Shown: piece after piece, positions 34,329-42,641 of the stretch | How positions within the stretch are numbered: the first letter of the stretch is position 1 | How the letters are laid out: each line of letters opens with the position of its first letter | NCBI GenBank assembly: GCA_944320995.1 | Contig: CALUJQ010000023.1 | Coordinates: 1 to 46,443 of the forward strand | Source of the DNA: an uncultured Barnesiella sp. | GTDB taxonomy: Bacteria; Bacteroidota; Bacteroidia; Bacteroidales; Barnesiellaceae | Length of the DNA: 46,443 nt | Direction: 5' to 3' | Made by a program: the position numbers and the translations under genes | Notes under the pieces: generated by a model | The model's input: the letters and a program-made list of their open reading frames with translations, nothing else | What the model was told of the DNA's origin: nothing | The model's database searches: none

Positions 34329-34772
34329 ATGGATAACAAAGAGAAAGACGAGCGCTATATGCGCATGGCCTTGCAAGAGGCCCAAGCCGCCTTCGATGCC
34401 GGAGAAATACCGGTAGGCGCGGTGGTGGTGTGTAAAGACCGGGTCGTGGCCCGGGCGCATAACCTCACCGAACTGTTGGGCGATGTGACAGCCCATGCCG
34501 AGATGCAGGCAATCACTTCGGCCGCAGCCACGCTGGGCGGTAAGTATTTGGTCGATTGTACGTTGTATGTGACATTGGAACCGTGCGTAATGTGTGCCGG
34601 GGCCATAGGTTGGTCGCAACTTTCGAGGCTGGTCCTCGGTGCGAGTGACGACAAACGGGGTTACCGGCGTTTCGCTCCCGAAGCGTTACACCCCAAAACC
34701 GAAGTCGAGAGTGGAGTGCTGGCCGAGGAGTGTGCTGCTTTGATGAAAGCGTTCTTTGCGAAAAGGCGGTAA
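34329..34772 (+). CDS. tadA: tRNA-specific adenosine(34) deaminase
   Basis: This 147-residue deaminase has the zinc/catalytic motif HAE (His56, Glu58 in TAHAEMQA) and PCVMC (Cys86, Cys89). It converts A34 of tRNA-Arg(ACG) to inosine. The length and the GEIPVGAVVV start match TadA. A guanine or other nucleoside deaminase of the same fold cannot be fully excluded, but this is the usual TadA form in the phylum. Confidence 0.9.
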   Translation: MDNKEKDERYMRMALQEAQAAFDAGEIPVGAVVVCKDRVVARAHNLTELLGDVTAHAEMQAITSAAATLGGKYLVDCTLYVTLEPCVMCAGAIGWSQLSRLVLGASDDKRGYRRFAPEALHPKTEVESGVLAEECAALMKAFFAKRR

Positions 34773-34891
34773 AAGACTTGGGCTATTTTCGATGATAAAT
34801 CTCCGGCAGTGTAACCGTCGTAAACGGCTATTTTTCATTGAGGGTTACCGAGAAGACTTTGATTCACCCGGAAACTATTGTTAGATAAATA

Positions 34892-34923
34892 TTTGTGCGG
34901 GAATAAAAGATTTTATATCTTTG
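34892..34923 (+). promoter_or_regulatory. Promoter of rpsA
   Basis: TTTG (34892-34895), 20 bases, TATCTTTG (34916-34923) is a perfect consensus promoter. It leaves an AT-rich leader of about 60 bases before the rpsA ATG. Confidence 0.85.
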
Positions 34924-34988
34924 CCCCCGATTTTAACAGACCATATAATGTCTAACTTAGTAATCAAAAAATCAATTATTTAATTAAC

Positions 34989-36782
34989 ATGAGTGAAGAA
35001 CTAAAAAATGGCCCGGTAGAAAATTTCGACTGGGATGCCTTTGAGAAAGGCGAAGTGTATGGCGAGAAAAGCCATGACGAGCTGGTAAATACTTATGACC
35101 AGTCGTTGAACACCGTAAAAGACAAAGAGGTAATCGAAGGTACGGTTATTGCGTTGAACAAACGTGAAGTTGTCGTAAACATCGGTTACAAATCGGACGG
35201 TATCATTCCGATGAGCGAATTCCGCTACAATCCCGATTTGAAAGTGGGAGATAAAGTAGAGGTTTATATCGAAAACCAAGAAGACAAAAAAGGTCAATTG
35301 GTATTGTCGCACAAGAAAGCCCGCGCTACCCGTTCTTGGGATCGCGTTAACTCGGCTCTCGAAAACGACGAAATCATTAAGGGTTATATCAAATGCCGCA
35401 CCAAAGGCGGTATGATTGTCGATGTATTTGGCATCGAGGCTTTCTTGCCCGGTTCGCAAATCGACGTTAAGCCTATCCGCGACTACGATGTATTCGTAGG
35501 CAAGACAATGGAATTCAAAGTTGTTAAAATCAATCAAGAATTCAAGAATGTGGTTGTTTCGCACAAAGCTCTTATCGAAGCCGAGCTCGAACAACAGAAG
35601 AAAGAAATCATCGCTAAACTCGAAAAAGGTCAGGTTCTCGAAGGAACCGTTAAGAATATCACCTCTTACGGTGTGTTCATCGACTTGGGCGGCGTAGATG
35701 GTTTGATTCACATCACCGACCTTTCTTGGGGACGTGTATCTCACCCCGAAGAGGTGGTTACTCTCGACCAAAAACTCAATGTGGTTATTCTCGACTTCGA
35801 TGACGAGAAGAAACGTATCGCCCTTGGCTTGAAACAACTGCAACCCCATCCTTGGGACGCTCTCGACCCCAATTTGAAAGTGGGCGACAAGGTAAAAGGC
35901 AAAGTAGTTGTGATGGCCGATTACGGAGCATTCATCGAAATCGCCCCGGGTGTGGAAGGCCTTATCCACGTATCGGAAATGTCGTGGTCGCAACACCTGC
36001 GCAGCGCTCAGGATTTCATGAAGGTAGGCGACGAAGTAGAAGCCGTTATCTTGACCCTCGATCGCGAGGAGCGCAAGATGTCTCTCGGTATCAAACAACT
36101 CAAAGCCGATCCTTGGGAAAATATCGAAACCAAATATGCTGTCGGTTCTCGCCACCATGCCAAAGTGCGCAACTTTACCAACTTCGGTGTATTTGTTGAA
36201 ATCGAAGAGGGAGTAGATGGGTTGATTCATATTTCGGACCTCTCTTGGACGAAGAAAATCAAACACCCCTCTGAATTTACTCAAATTGGTGCCGATATTG
36301 AAGTTCAAGTATTGGAAATCGACAAAGAAAATCGTCGTTTGAGCTTGGGCCACAAACAACTCGAAGAGAATCCTTGGGACGTATTCGAAGGCGTATTTAC
36401 CGTTGATTCGATTCACGAAGGTACGATCATCGAGATGCTCGACAAGGGCGCTGTAATTGCCTTGCCTTACGGTGTTGAAGGATTTGCAACTCCCAAACAC
36501 TTGGTAAAACAAGACGGTACTCAGGCACAGTTGGAAGAAAAACTTCCGTTCAAAGTTATCGAGTTCAACAAAGATGCAAAACGCATCATCTTGTCTCACA
36601 GCCGCATCTTCGAAGATGAAGCTAAGGCCGAGGCCAAGAAAGAAAACGCAGCTAAGAAAGCCGCCAAGAAAGCTGCTAAGGCAGAAGATACTATCGTAAC
36701 CCCGCAAATCGAAAAGACTACTTTGGGCGACATCGATGCTTTGGCTGCTTTGAAAGAGAAACTCGATGCAGAGAAGAAATAA
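34989..36782 (+). CDS. rpsA: 30S ribosomal protein S1
   Basis: This 597-residue protein contains about six S1 RNA-binding domains, visible as repeats of GxVxxxxxYGxFIxLxxGVxGLIHxSxxSW. Clear units start near residues 215 (GTVKNITSYGVFIDLGGVDGLIH), 302 (GKVVVMADYGAFIEI) and 388 (AKVRNFTNFGVFVEI). It ends in a lysine/alanine-rich segment. S1 brings mRNA to the 30S subunit, with a special role in a phylum that mostly lacks strong Shine-Dalgarno sites. It is monocistronic, with a perfect promoter and terminator. Confidence 0.96.
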   Translation: MSEELKNGPVENFDWDAFEKGEVYGEKSHDELVNTYDQSLNTVKDKEVIEGTVIALNKREVVVNIGYKSDGIIPMSEFRYNPDLKVGDKVEVYIENQEDKKGQLVLSHKKARATRSWDRVNSALENDEIIKGYIKCRTKGGMIVDVFGIEAFLPGSQIDVKPIRDYDVFVGKTMEFKVVKINQEFKNVVVSHKALIEAELEQQKKEIIAKLEKGQVLEGTVKNITSYGVFIDLGGVDGLIHITDLSWGRVSHPEEVVTLDQKLNVVILDFDDEKKRIALGLKQLQPHPWDALDPNLKVGDKVKGKVVVMADYGAFIEIAPGVEGLIHVSEMSWSQHLRSAQDFMKVGDEVEAVILTLDREERKMSLGIKQLKADPWENIETKYAVGSRHHAKVRNFTNFGVFVEIEEGVDGLIHISDLSWTKKIKHPSEFTQIGADIEVQVLEIDKENRRLSLGHKQLEENPWDVFEGVFTVDSIHEGTIIEMLDKGAVIALPYGVEGFATPKHLVKQDGTQAQLEEKLPFKVIEFNKDAKRIILSHSRIFEDEAKAEAKKENAAKKAAKKAAKAEDTIVTPQIEKTTLGDIDALAALKEKLDAEKK

Positions 36783-36813
36783 AGTACGTTGGGAAACAAC
36801 GGCATAATATGAA

Positions 36814-36847
36814 TAGGCCGGCAACTATGCCGGCCTATTTTTTTTGT
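36814..36847 (+). terminator. Terminator of rpsA
   Basis: TAGGCCGGC (36814-36822) pairs with GCCGGCCTA (36829-36837) around a six-base loop, followed by a run of eight Ts. Confidence 0.92.
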
Positions 36848-36914
36848 AGCGTTGTTCGGCCGAAGCCTCTTTTTGAGAAAAACACTATCTTTGTAAAAAA
36901 AGAGAGTCCGGGAT

Positions 36915-37835
36915 ATGGGAAAATTCGAAATCAATATTTTGGGATGCGGGTCGGCATTGCCTACGTTGCGCCATTATCCGAGTACGCAGGTATTGAACAT
37001 TCGCGACAATCTGTTTATGATCGATTGTGGCGAAGGGGCACAAATGCAATTCCGCCGTATGCGATTGAAATTTACCCGGTTGGGACATATTTTTCTGAGC
37101 CATTTGCATGGAGACCATTGTTTTGGCTTGATAGGTATGATTTCGACCTTTTCTCTCATGGGGCGCACGGGCGAGTTGGTGATACACGCACACCCGCAGG
37201 CCGAGTCGGTCTTTCGTCCGCAACTCGACTTCTTTTGCCATGATTTGCCTTTTTCGGTACGGTTTGAACCGGTATTGCCCAATCGTACCGAAGTGGTTTA
37301 TGAGGATCGTTCCATTAAGGTAAGTTCTTTACCCATGATTCATCGCGTGCCCTGCTCGGGATTCCTTTTCGAGGAGAAAGCCGGTATGCGTCATCTGGTG
37401 GGCGATATGGTGAAATTCTACGATATTCCGGTCTATCGACGGGCCGAAATCAAGGCCGGGGCAGATTATATTACTCCCGGCGGAGAGACAATCCCCAACG
37501 ATCGGCTGACGACTCCGGCCGCTCCTCCGTTGCGATATGCCTATTGTTCGGATACGGCATATAACGAGGCTTTATTACCGGCAATCGAAGGGGTCGATTT
37601 GTTATACCACGAGGCTACTTTTGGCGATGATGCCGAGGAATTGGCCCGGCTTACTTGCCATTCGACAGCCCGGCAAGCCGCTATAATAGCCCGTAAGGCG
37701 TCGGCCAAACAATTGCTTCTGGGCCATTTTTCGGCCCGATATGAAGATGAGCAGCAACTGTTGGAACAGGCCGGTGAAGAGTTTTGCTCTTGTACGCTGG
37801 CGAAAGAAGGCCTAAAGATTGTTCTCGGTAAGTAG
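36915..37835 (+). CDS. rnz: Ribonuclease Z
   Basis: This 306-residue metallo-beta-lactamase-fold enzyme has the zinc motif HLHGDH in LSHLHGDHCFG, the preceding IDCGEGAQMQ block, YCSDTAYNE, and the late HEATF and HFSARY histidines. It trims the 3' end of tRNA precursors. A TATCTTTG (36886-36893) lies 21 bases before the ATG and is the likely -7 box. Length and motifs match the short tRNase Z. Confidence 0.95.
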   Translation: MGKFEINILGCGSALPTLRHYPSTQVLNIRDNLFMIDCGEGAQMQFRRMRLKFTRLGHIFLSHLHGDHCFGLIGMISTFSLMGRTGELVIHAHPQAESVFRPQLDFFCHDLPFSVRFEPVLPNRTEVVYEDRSIKVSSLPMIHRVPCSGFLFEEKAGMRHLVGDMVKFYDIPVYRRAEIKAGADYITPGGETIPNDRLTTPAAPPLRYAYCSDTAYNEALLPAIEGVDLLYHEATFGDDAEELARLTCHSTARQAAIIARKASAKQLLLGHFSARYEDEQQLLEQAGEEFCSCTLAKEGLKIVLGK

Positions 37836-37949
37836 TCGTAGGAAATAAAATTGAGTCTCAAAGGGTTGAATAAAAGCTCTATTTCTACCTATAAAAGTAT
37901 ATAAAATACAAAAAAAGCGTTTTTTCATTAGAAATCAAGATTTTTGTAT

Positions 37950-37957
37950 TACCTTTG
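37950..37957 (+). promoter_or_regulatory. -7 box for the DUF2582 gene
   Basis: TACCTTTG matches TAnnTTTG, about 54 bases before the ATG. The leader can form an AAACAAT/ATTGTTT hairpin. Confidence 0.45.
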
Positions 37958-38011
37958 CGCCCGGATTCAAACAATGTGTTTTCAAATTGTTTAATTTAAA
38001 CGTAAAAAAGA

Positions 38012-38212
38012 ATGAATGTAGAAGTTATTGGAACATGGGCAGGCCAAGTTTGGAATGCTTTGAATGAGTCGGGGAAACTGACTGTAAAAGGTTTGAAAAA
38101 AGCAACCAAATTGAAAGAAAAAGAAATTTTTGCAGCCCTTGGTTGGTTGGCTCGCGAAGGTAAAGTGAGCATCTGTGAAGTAGAAGCAGACGTAGAAGTA
38201 GTATTGCTCTAA
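38012..38212 (+). CDS. Small winged-helix (DUF2582) protein
   Basis: This 66-residue protein matches the DUF2582 winged-helix family: TWAGQVWNALNE, LTVKGLKKATKLKEKEIFAALGWLAREGKV, ending in a beta-hairpin. Such proteins are abundant in Bacteroidota and look like tiny DNA-binding or nucleoid-associated factors; the role is not established. Its own promoter and a very strong terminator suggest high expression as a single gene. Confidence 0.88.
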   Translation: MNVEVIGTWAGQVWNALNESGKLTVKGLKKATKLKEKEIFAALGWLAREGKVSICEVEADVEVVLL

Positions 38213-38238
38213 TCGGGAGAATACGAAATTTATAAGGT

Positions 38239-38276
38239 CGGGGCGTAGAATATGATTCTACGCCCCGATTGTTTTT
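38239..38276 (+). terminator. Terminator of the DUF2582 gene
   Basis: CGGGGCGTAGAAT (38239-38251) and ATTCTACGCCCCG (38255-38267) form a perfect 13-pair stem with a three-base loop, followed by ATTGTTTTT. Confidence 0.93.
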
Positions 38277-38342
38277 AGGGACGATAAACAAAAGGCGTGC
38301 ATCGGCTGTTTATAGGGATATGAAACTAAAAAATAAACAGCT

Positions 38343-38537
38343 ATGAAAGGAGCTATTGTACCGATAAAACCCGAAGTGGTCATAAAGGTTATCGAATGCG
38401 GCCCGTTACGGATTGGCGGACATGTGAGGATTATGTTTCCCAATGGGGAGATGGTTATTAAACAGCGGGCGTTTATCTGTCGTTGCGGGAAGTCGTCCAA
38501 CCAGCCTTTTTGCGATGGCTCTCATGCCAAGAAATAA
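38343..38537 (+). CDS. CDGSH iron-sulfur domain protein
   Basis: This 64-residue protein carries the CDGSH motif CRCGKSSNQPFCDGSH, giving the three-Cys one-His ligand set (C46, C48, C57, H61) of a [2Fe-2S] mitoNEET-like cluster. The first 40 residues form a beta-rich lead. Such proteins are redox or Fe-S transfer factors of uncertain pathway. No membrane helix or signal is present. It is flanked by a terminator and the purT promoter, so it is probably transcribed alone. Confidence 0.9.
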   Translation: MKGAIVPIKPEVVIKVIECGPLRIGGHVRIMFPNGEMVIKQRAFICRCGKSSNQPFCDGSHAKK

Positions 38538-38615
38538 GTATGATTCCTGTTGAGAGAGAGTTTCTTCCTGCGGAAGGGGCTCTCTCTCGCATTTGGGAGA
38601 AGATGTATTGATCCT

Positions 38616-38647
38616 CTTGTTCTCCATTCTTTTTTTAGGTATCTTTG
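38616..38647 (+). promoter_or_regulatory. Promoter of purT
   Basis: CTTG (38616-38619), 20 bases, TATCTTTG (38640-38647). This lies inside the longest possible reading frame of purT, which helps to fix the start at 38678. Confidence 0.65.
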
Positions 38648-38677
38648 TCACATAAAACAGATACAAATATCGCAGTT

Positions 38678-39868
38678 ATGGTAGAAATAGGAACGGTATT
38701 GACCCCGGTAGGGAAGAAGGCACTGCTTTGTGGTAGTGGAGAATTGGGAAAAGAGGTTGCCATCGAGTTGCAACGTTATGGTGTAGAGGTAGTGGCATTG
38801 GACAAATATGCCAACGCCCCGGCCATGCAGATTGCCCATCGCAGCCATGTCCTCTCGATGCTCGATGGCAAGCGATTGAGAGAGATCATAGAGGAGGAGC
38901 GCCCCGATTATATTATTCCCGAAGTGGAAGCTATCGCTACCGATACGCTGGTGGCTCTCGAAAAGGAGGGCTATTCGGTTACCCCTACCGCTACCGCTGC
39001 CTATCTGACGATGAATCGCGAGGGAATACGCCGTTTGGCCTCCGAGCAATTGGGATTGCCCACTTCGTCCTATAAGTTTGCTTCTACCCGTGAAGAGTTT
39101 GAAGCGGCAGTAAGCGAAATCGGCATGCCTTGTGTGGTAAAACCCATTATGAGCTCTTCGGGTCATGGGCAGAGTGTAATCCGTACGGCCGATGACATAG
39201 ACCATGCGTGGCACTATGCCCAAGAGGGAAGCCGTGCCGGTGCCGGACGGGTCATTGTCGAGGGGTTTGTAAAATTCGATTATGAGATTACGCAGCTCAC
39301 TGTGCGTCATTTAGCCGGTACTACTTTCCTCAAACCGGTGGGACACATACAGGTCGATGGCGATTATCGGGAGTCGTGGCAACCGCAAGCGATGTCGGAG
39401 AAGGCGCTACAAAAGGCACAAGAGATTGCCCGTAAGGTAACCGATGCTCTCGGGGGGTATGGTATTTTTGGAGTAGAGTTGTTTATCAAAGGTGATGATG
39501 TGTTGTTTAGCGAGGTTTCGCCCCGTCCGCACGATACAGGAATGGTGACGATGATTTCGCAAGATATGTCGCAGTTTGCCCTGCACGCTCGTGCCGTTTT
39601 GGGTTTACCTGTCCCCGGAGTCCGTTTCTATGGAGCTTCGGCCTCTCGGGCCATTGTGGTCGAGGGCGATAGCGACAAAGTTGTCTTTGGCAATCTCGAT
39701 GAGGTGCTTTCGGAAGAAGGCGTACAGATACGCATCTTCGGGAAGCCCGAAGTCGTGGGGCATCGCCGGTTCGGTGTGATTTTGGCAATAGACGATACCG
39801 TAGAGGAGGCTCGAGCCAAGGCTGATAGGGCTTATAAAAAACTGCGAATCAAGGTTTTGCCGAGGTAG
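38678..39868 (+). CDS. purT: Formate-dependent phosphoribosylglycinamide formyltransferase
   Basis: From the ATG at 38678 this gives 396 residues, the normal PurT length. It has [18 protein letters not shown] at the start, the ATP-grasp block [14 protein letters not shown] near 145, and [11 protein letters not shown] with metal ligands near 285. It makes formyl-GAR from GAR, formate and ATP in purine synthesis. An in-frame TTG at 38645 would put the start inside the -7 box. No purine riboswitch was seen in the short leader. Confidence 0.95.
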   Translation: MVEIGTVLTPVGKKALLCGSGELGKEVAIELQRYGVEVVALDKYANAPAMQIAHRSHVLSMLDGKRLREIIEEERPDYIIPEVEAIATDTLVALEKEGYSVTPTATAAYLTMNREGIRRLASEQLGLPTSSYKFASTREEFEAAVSEIGMPCVVKPIMSSSGHGQSVIRTADDIDHAWHYAQEGSRAGAGRVIVEGFVKFDYEITQLTVRHLAGTTFLKPVGHIQVDGDYRESWQPQAMSEKALQKAQEIARKVTDALGGYGIFGVELFIKGDDVLFSEVSPRPHDTGMVTMISQDMSQFALHARAVLGLPVPGVRFYGASASRAIVVEGDSDKVVFGNLDEVLSEEGVQIRIFGKPEVVGHRRFGVILAIDDTVEEARAKADRAYKKLRIKVLPR

Positions 39869-40130
39869 AGGTCGCAATAAGAGTGACTAAAAATTTTTCT
39901 GCAAAGTGGCTGTTACGCCTTTTGTGAAGCCGTGGAACTTAAAATTTTGGGGGCGGCTTCAATGATGCTATCCTTGATGGTAAGATAGAATTTTTTGCAA
40001 GTCTCAACAACATGTGCAATTGCTCGGTACAAGCGGGAAGTAGTATGTTAGATGAAGAAAAAATCGAGAATCTCGAATGGTAGATTGTCTTATACAATAA
40101 GATTCAAAAAAATAGATATGTTTTAATGAG
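39869..40130. other. Gene-free stretch between purT and tRNA-Phe
   Basis: No promoter, RNA or complete gene was recognised. On the minus strand an open frame without start codon (39913-40047) reads as a plausible protein end (for example HVVETCKKFYLTIKDSIIEAA is too long to be obviously random), which could be a decayed gene tail, but I cannot assign it. Confidence 0.4.
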
Positions 40131-40175
40131 AATGGAGCGCCATAATATTGATTATCAATATTATGGCGCTCCATT
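40131..40175. repeat. Perfect 22-bp inverted repeat downstream of tRNA-Phe
   Basis: Arms 40131-40152 and 40154-40175 are exact complements with a one-base centre. On the minus strand it begins six bases after the tRNA end, so it may act as terminator or processing hairpin, though no T-run follows at once. Confidence 0.75.
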
Positions 40176-40180
40176 TAAGG

Positions 40181-40253
40181 TGGTGCCACCAGGAATCGAA
40201 CCGGGGACACAAGGATTTTCAGTCCTTTGCTCTACCATCTGAGCTATGGCACC
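40181..40253 (-). tRNA. tRNA-Phe (GAA)
   Basis: A full cloverleaf is visible: acceptor GGTGCCA/TGGCACC, D arm GCTC/GAGC, anticodon stem AAGGA/TCCTT with loop CTGAAAA (anticodon GAA), and T loop TTCGATT. The T stem has one C-T mismatch (CCCGG/CCTGG). CCA is not encoded: the discriminator A is followed by CCT. A TATCTTTG -7 box lies just upstream (minus strand, 40270-40277). Confidence 0.95.
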
Positions 40254-40390
40254 GTTGCTTTTGCGAGTGCAAAGATAGAACTATTTTTAATTATCGTCCT
40301 AATTTTATCCTGTAAAAATGAAAAATAGATATATTTTTGTTTTGGGAGTAGATTTTTTGACGATTCGTTTTTCTTTTTATAAACTTTGTG

Positions 40391-40398
40391 TATCTTTG
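40391..40398 (+). promoter_or_regulatory. -7 box of tRNA-Pro
   Basis: TATCTTTG matches the consensus and ends 18 bases before the tRNA 5' end. No clear TTTG is at the -33 position. Confidence 0.5.
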
Positions 40399-40416
40399 TC
40401 CCCGCAAAACTGAGTG

Positions 40417-40490
40417 CGGGGTGTAGCACAGTTGGTTAGCGCGCCACGTTCGGGACGTGGAGGTCGGACGTTCGAGTCGTCTCACCCCGA
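40417..40490 (+). tRNA. tRNA-Pro (CGG), probable attachment site of the integrated element
   Basis: Cloverleaf: acceptor CGGGGTG/CACCCCG, anticodon stem CCACG/CGTGG with loop TTCGGGA (anticodon CGG), T stem GGACG/CGTCT with one wobble pair. An integrase gene begins 124 bases downstream in the same direction, the usual layout where a phage integrates into a tRNA 3' end and restores it. Confidence 0.95.
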
Positions 40491-40498
40491 CTGTTTTT

Positions 40499-40531
40499 AA
40501 TCCAACTCACTATAAATTAGTGAGTTGGATT
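40499..40531 (+). terminator. Hairpin downstream of tRNA-Pro
   Basis: AATCCAACTCACTA (40499-40512) and TAGTGAGTTGGATT (40518-40531) form a perfect 14-pair stem. It begins nine bases after the tRNA and is preceded by a T-run, so it is likely the tRNA terminator or processing signal now at the left edge of the element. Confidence 0.65.
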
Positions 40532-40614
40532 TGGTCGTTTAAAAGTGACCGGGAGAAATACGGGAGATGTCTAATCAAGGGGGGATTTTCAAAAAAATCT
40601 CTTCTTAAAAAAAA

Positions 40615-41799
40615 ATGTCCGTACAAAAAAATTCCTTGATTTCGGAGGTTATTTCTTATACGCCTCCAAAACTTTATACCGGGAAATCCGGTAAAGACTG
40701 GTATGTGGGATTTAAGGCGTTCGACCCCGTCGCCGGGGATCTACGGCTGAAAAGGATAAAACTAAACCACATCGAGAAAATTTCCGACCGGCGGAAATAT
40801 GCGGCGGATCTTATAACCAGACTGCATAACCAGCTACGCATCGGCTGGAACCCGTGGATCGCCCAATCCGGAGATAGCAAGGGGTTGGCCATGTTCTCCG
40901 AGGTGTGCGACAGGTATAGACGCTATATCGACCGGTTGTTTTCGGACGGTGTTATCCGTCATGACACTTACATAGGCTATGTTTCTTATCTCCGTAATTT
41001 CCTAAAATACAATGATAAACAAAAACCGCCGATCACCTACATCTACCAACTTTCGAAATCTTATATCTCCGAGTTCCTCGACCACATCTATATCGAGCGG
41101 GAAAACAGCCCGCAAACTCGAAATAATTATCTGACGTGGCTGCGGGTGTTCGCCGGCTGGCTTGTCAAGCATGGTTATACCGAACATAAACTTACCGACG
41201 GTATCGATAATATTTCCAAACGGAGCATCAAAAAAGAGAGAAAGTTAATCGAGATGTCCGAACTCGTCCAACTGCATGAATATTTGAATACGCATAACAA
41301 ACATTATCTCTTGGGGTGTTATCTGCTGTTCTACTGCTTTGTCCGACCCAAAGAAATCAGCTATATTAAGATCAATGACTTTTCGATAAAATCGGGAACT
41401 CTACGGCTGCACGCCGATAATTCCAAAAACAAGAAAGATGCGGTAATAACCCTGCCTAATAAGGTGCTTAAATTACTCGTTGACCTTAACATTTTCAGCT
41501 ACCCCGGTAATTACTATTTATTTTCCAATGGGTTTACGCCGGGAAAAGAGTTCCGAGACAGCAAGCAGTTCCGCGACTACTGGCTGCGATTTATACGCAA
41601 AGATTTAAAATTCCCTGCTTCTTACAAATTCTATTCCCTCAAAGATACCGGTGTGACAGCGATGTTGAGAGCGAAGATAGATAACATCTCGGTCCGTGAT
41701 CAAGCCCGTCACTCCTCGATATTGATTACTGACATATATACACCGCACGATATAGAAAAGGCCAATCCTATAATTAAAAGGTTTGATACTTTTTTTTAG
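40615..41799 (+). CDS. int: Tyrosine-type site-specific integrase
   Basis: This 394-residue protein has an N-terminal arm/core-binding part (about 90-200, SAM-like) and a C-terminal catalytic domain. Catalytic positions seen are Arg244 (CFVRPKEISY), Lys343 in YSLKDTG at the place where most relatives have the second Arg of HxxR, His366 (ARHSSI) and the nucleophile Tyr375 (TDIYTP). The SLKDTG variant is common in recombinases of Bacteroidetes phages and elements, from memory. It is the only integrase here and lies next to tRNA-Pro, its probable target. No excisionase is recognised. Confidence 0.93.
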   Translation: MSVQKNSLISEVISYTPPKLYTGKSGKDWYVGFKAFDPVAGDLRLKRIKLNHIEKISDRRKYAADLITRLHNQLRIGWNPWIAQSGDSKGLAMFSEVCDRYRRYIDRLFSDGVIRHDTYIGYVSYLRNFLKYNDKQKPPITYIYQLSKSYISEFLDHIYIERENSPQTRNNYLTWLRVFAGWLVKHGYTEHKLTDGIDNISKRSIKKERKLIEMSELVQLHEYLNTHNKHYLLGCYLLFYCFVRPKEISYIKINDFSIKSGTLRLHADNSKNKKDAVITLPNKVLKLLVDLNIFSYPGNYYLFSNGFTPGKEFRDSKQFRDYWLRFIRKDLKFPASYKFYSLKDTGVTAMLRAKIDNISVRDQARHSSILITDIYTPHDIEKANPIIKRFDTFF

Positions 41800-41822
41800 C
41801 TTATTGAATAATATCGATTTCA

Positions 41823-41860
41823 AAAAGAAAAAGAGGGTTTAAACACCCTCTTTTTCTTTT
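41823..41860. terminator. Bidirectional terminator between int and the XRE operon
   Basis: Arms 41823-41838 and 41845-41860 pair over 16 bases with a six-base loop. T-rich on the + side and, by complement, on the minus side. The stop codon of the XRE gene lies in the loop. Confidence 0.85.
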
Positions 41861-42042
41861 ATTATAATTTCAGCCCCAACTATTTCGCAATACTTCAAAA
41901 TATTTTCAATATTGACATTTTTCCCGCTTTCTATTGCCCTAACGGTGCCTATATTAACACCATTTTGCCAAATTTTATACTGCGAAAACCCTTTTCGCTC
42001 TCTAATTTCTAATAGGGCTTTTGAAATTTCTTCTAATGTCAT
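41839..42042 (-). CDS. XRE-family helix-turn-helix protein
   Basis: This 67-residue protein is a single HTH (ALLEIRERKGFSQYKIWQNGVNIGTVRAIESG, about 10-43) with a short C-terminal helix. It is the right size for a minimal phage repressor or accessory regulator. Its start overlaps the stop of the preceding 73-residue gene by four bases, so the two are coupled. Position next to int, in convergent orientation, suggests lysogeny control, although it could be an antitoxin-like regulator. Confidence 0.85.
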   Translation of the reverse strand: MTLEEISKALLEIRERKGFSQYKIWQNGVNIGTVRAIESGKNVNIENILKYCEIVGAEIIIKEKEGV

Positions 42043-42260
42043 ATAACTATATCCTTATAATTTTCAAATAAATATTTCCCCATATCTCCCATTATTCGGG
42101 CAAAAAATGAAACATCTTTTCCCTCGGCATCATTTAACATAGTTACCTTCTGTGTCTCGTTAAATTCTTTCTCTTTGAACTTTACGACAATCATGTTTTC
42201 CACGTCAGTCACAACCCACCAACCCGGATTTCCTTTACTTGGCTCCACTTTATATCTCAT
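42039..42260 (-). CDS. Hypothetical protein of the element
   Basis: This 73-residue protein is not recognised. It is soluble and mixed alpha/beta, with GWWVVTDVENMIVVKFKEKEFNETQKVTML reading as a beta-hairpin then helix. It overlaps the XRE gene by four bases and follows the 110-residue gene by two, so the three form one operon. A regulator/immunity or toxin-antitoxin function is possible from the layout alone. Confidence 0.78.
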   Translation of the reverse strand: MRYKVEPSKGNPGWWVVTDVENMIVVKFKEKEFNETQKVTMLNDAEGKDVSFFARIMGDMGKYLFENYKDIVI

Positions 42261-42262
42261 AA

Positions 42263-42595
42263 CTAAATACTAAATTCTTTTTTTAATGCAGCATAAAAAT
42301 CTTCATAATTCACAAGGCGTACCCATTCACGAGAGCGGGTATATTTATACACTCCGTAATATCCGTGTTTGTTTAACAGCAATTCAACCCTCTCTACATC
42401 CTTGTTGTTGAATGGGTCCATTTCAATTCGTTCTTTAACAAAGAATTTAGCTTGTGATTTTGTAGAAGGGAAAACTCTACCAAATTTCATTAACATCTTG
42501 TAATGACCACTTTTTATATTGGTATTAAAATAATAGTCATTTACATCTTTCCATACAATTTCGTTAGCTTTCATATCGTTTTTGTTTTTAGTCAT
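42263..42595 (-). CDS. Hypothetical protein, first gene of the XRE operon
   Basis: This 110-residue basic protein is not recognised. No signal or membrane helix is visible; the middle VFPSTKSQAKFFVKERIEMDP and the aromatic end GVYKYTRSREWVRLVNYEDFYAAL look like a compact alpha/beta fold. A near-perfect promoter directly precedes it. An internal ATG eight codons in (MKANEIV) is an alternative start. Confidence 0.75.
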   Translation of the reverse strand: MTKNKNDMKANEIVWKDVNDYYFNTNIKSGHYKMLMKFGRVFPSTKSQAKFFVKERIEMDPFNNKDVERVELLLNKHGYYGVYKYTRSREWVRLVNYEDFYAALKKEFSI

Positions 42596-42610
42596 TATTT
42601 GATTGCACTA

Positions 42611-42641
42611 CAAATATAGTATATTATTTTATATATACAAA
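42611..42641 (-). promoter_or_regulatory. Promoter of the XRE operon
   Basis: On the minus strand TTTG (42638-42641), 19 bases, TATATTTG (42611-42618): a full consensus promoter 16 bases before the ATG. Confidence 0.8.

Noticed and set aside
35001..36824. Long open frame opposite rpsA on the minus strand
   Set aside because: It is a mirror of biased codon use in rpsA; the protein has no recognisable family pattern and no promoter.
38538..38677. Purine riboswitch upstream of purT
   Set aside because: The leader between the -7 box and the ATG is only about 30 bases, too short for an aptamer.
39913..40047. Start-less open frame between purT and tRNA-Phe
   Set aside because: It reads like a protein end but is only 44 codons, lacks a start and could not be assigned; noted only in the description of the gene-free stretch.
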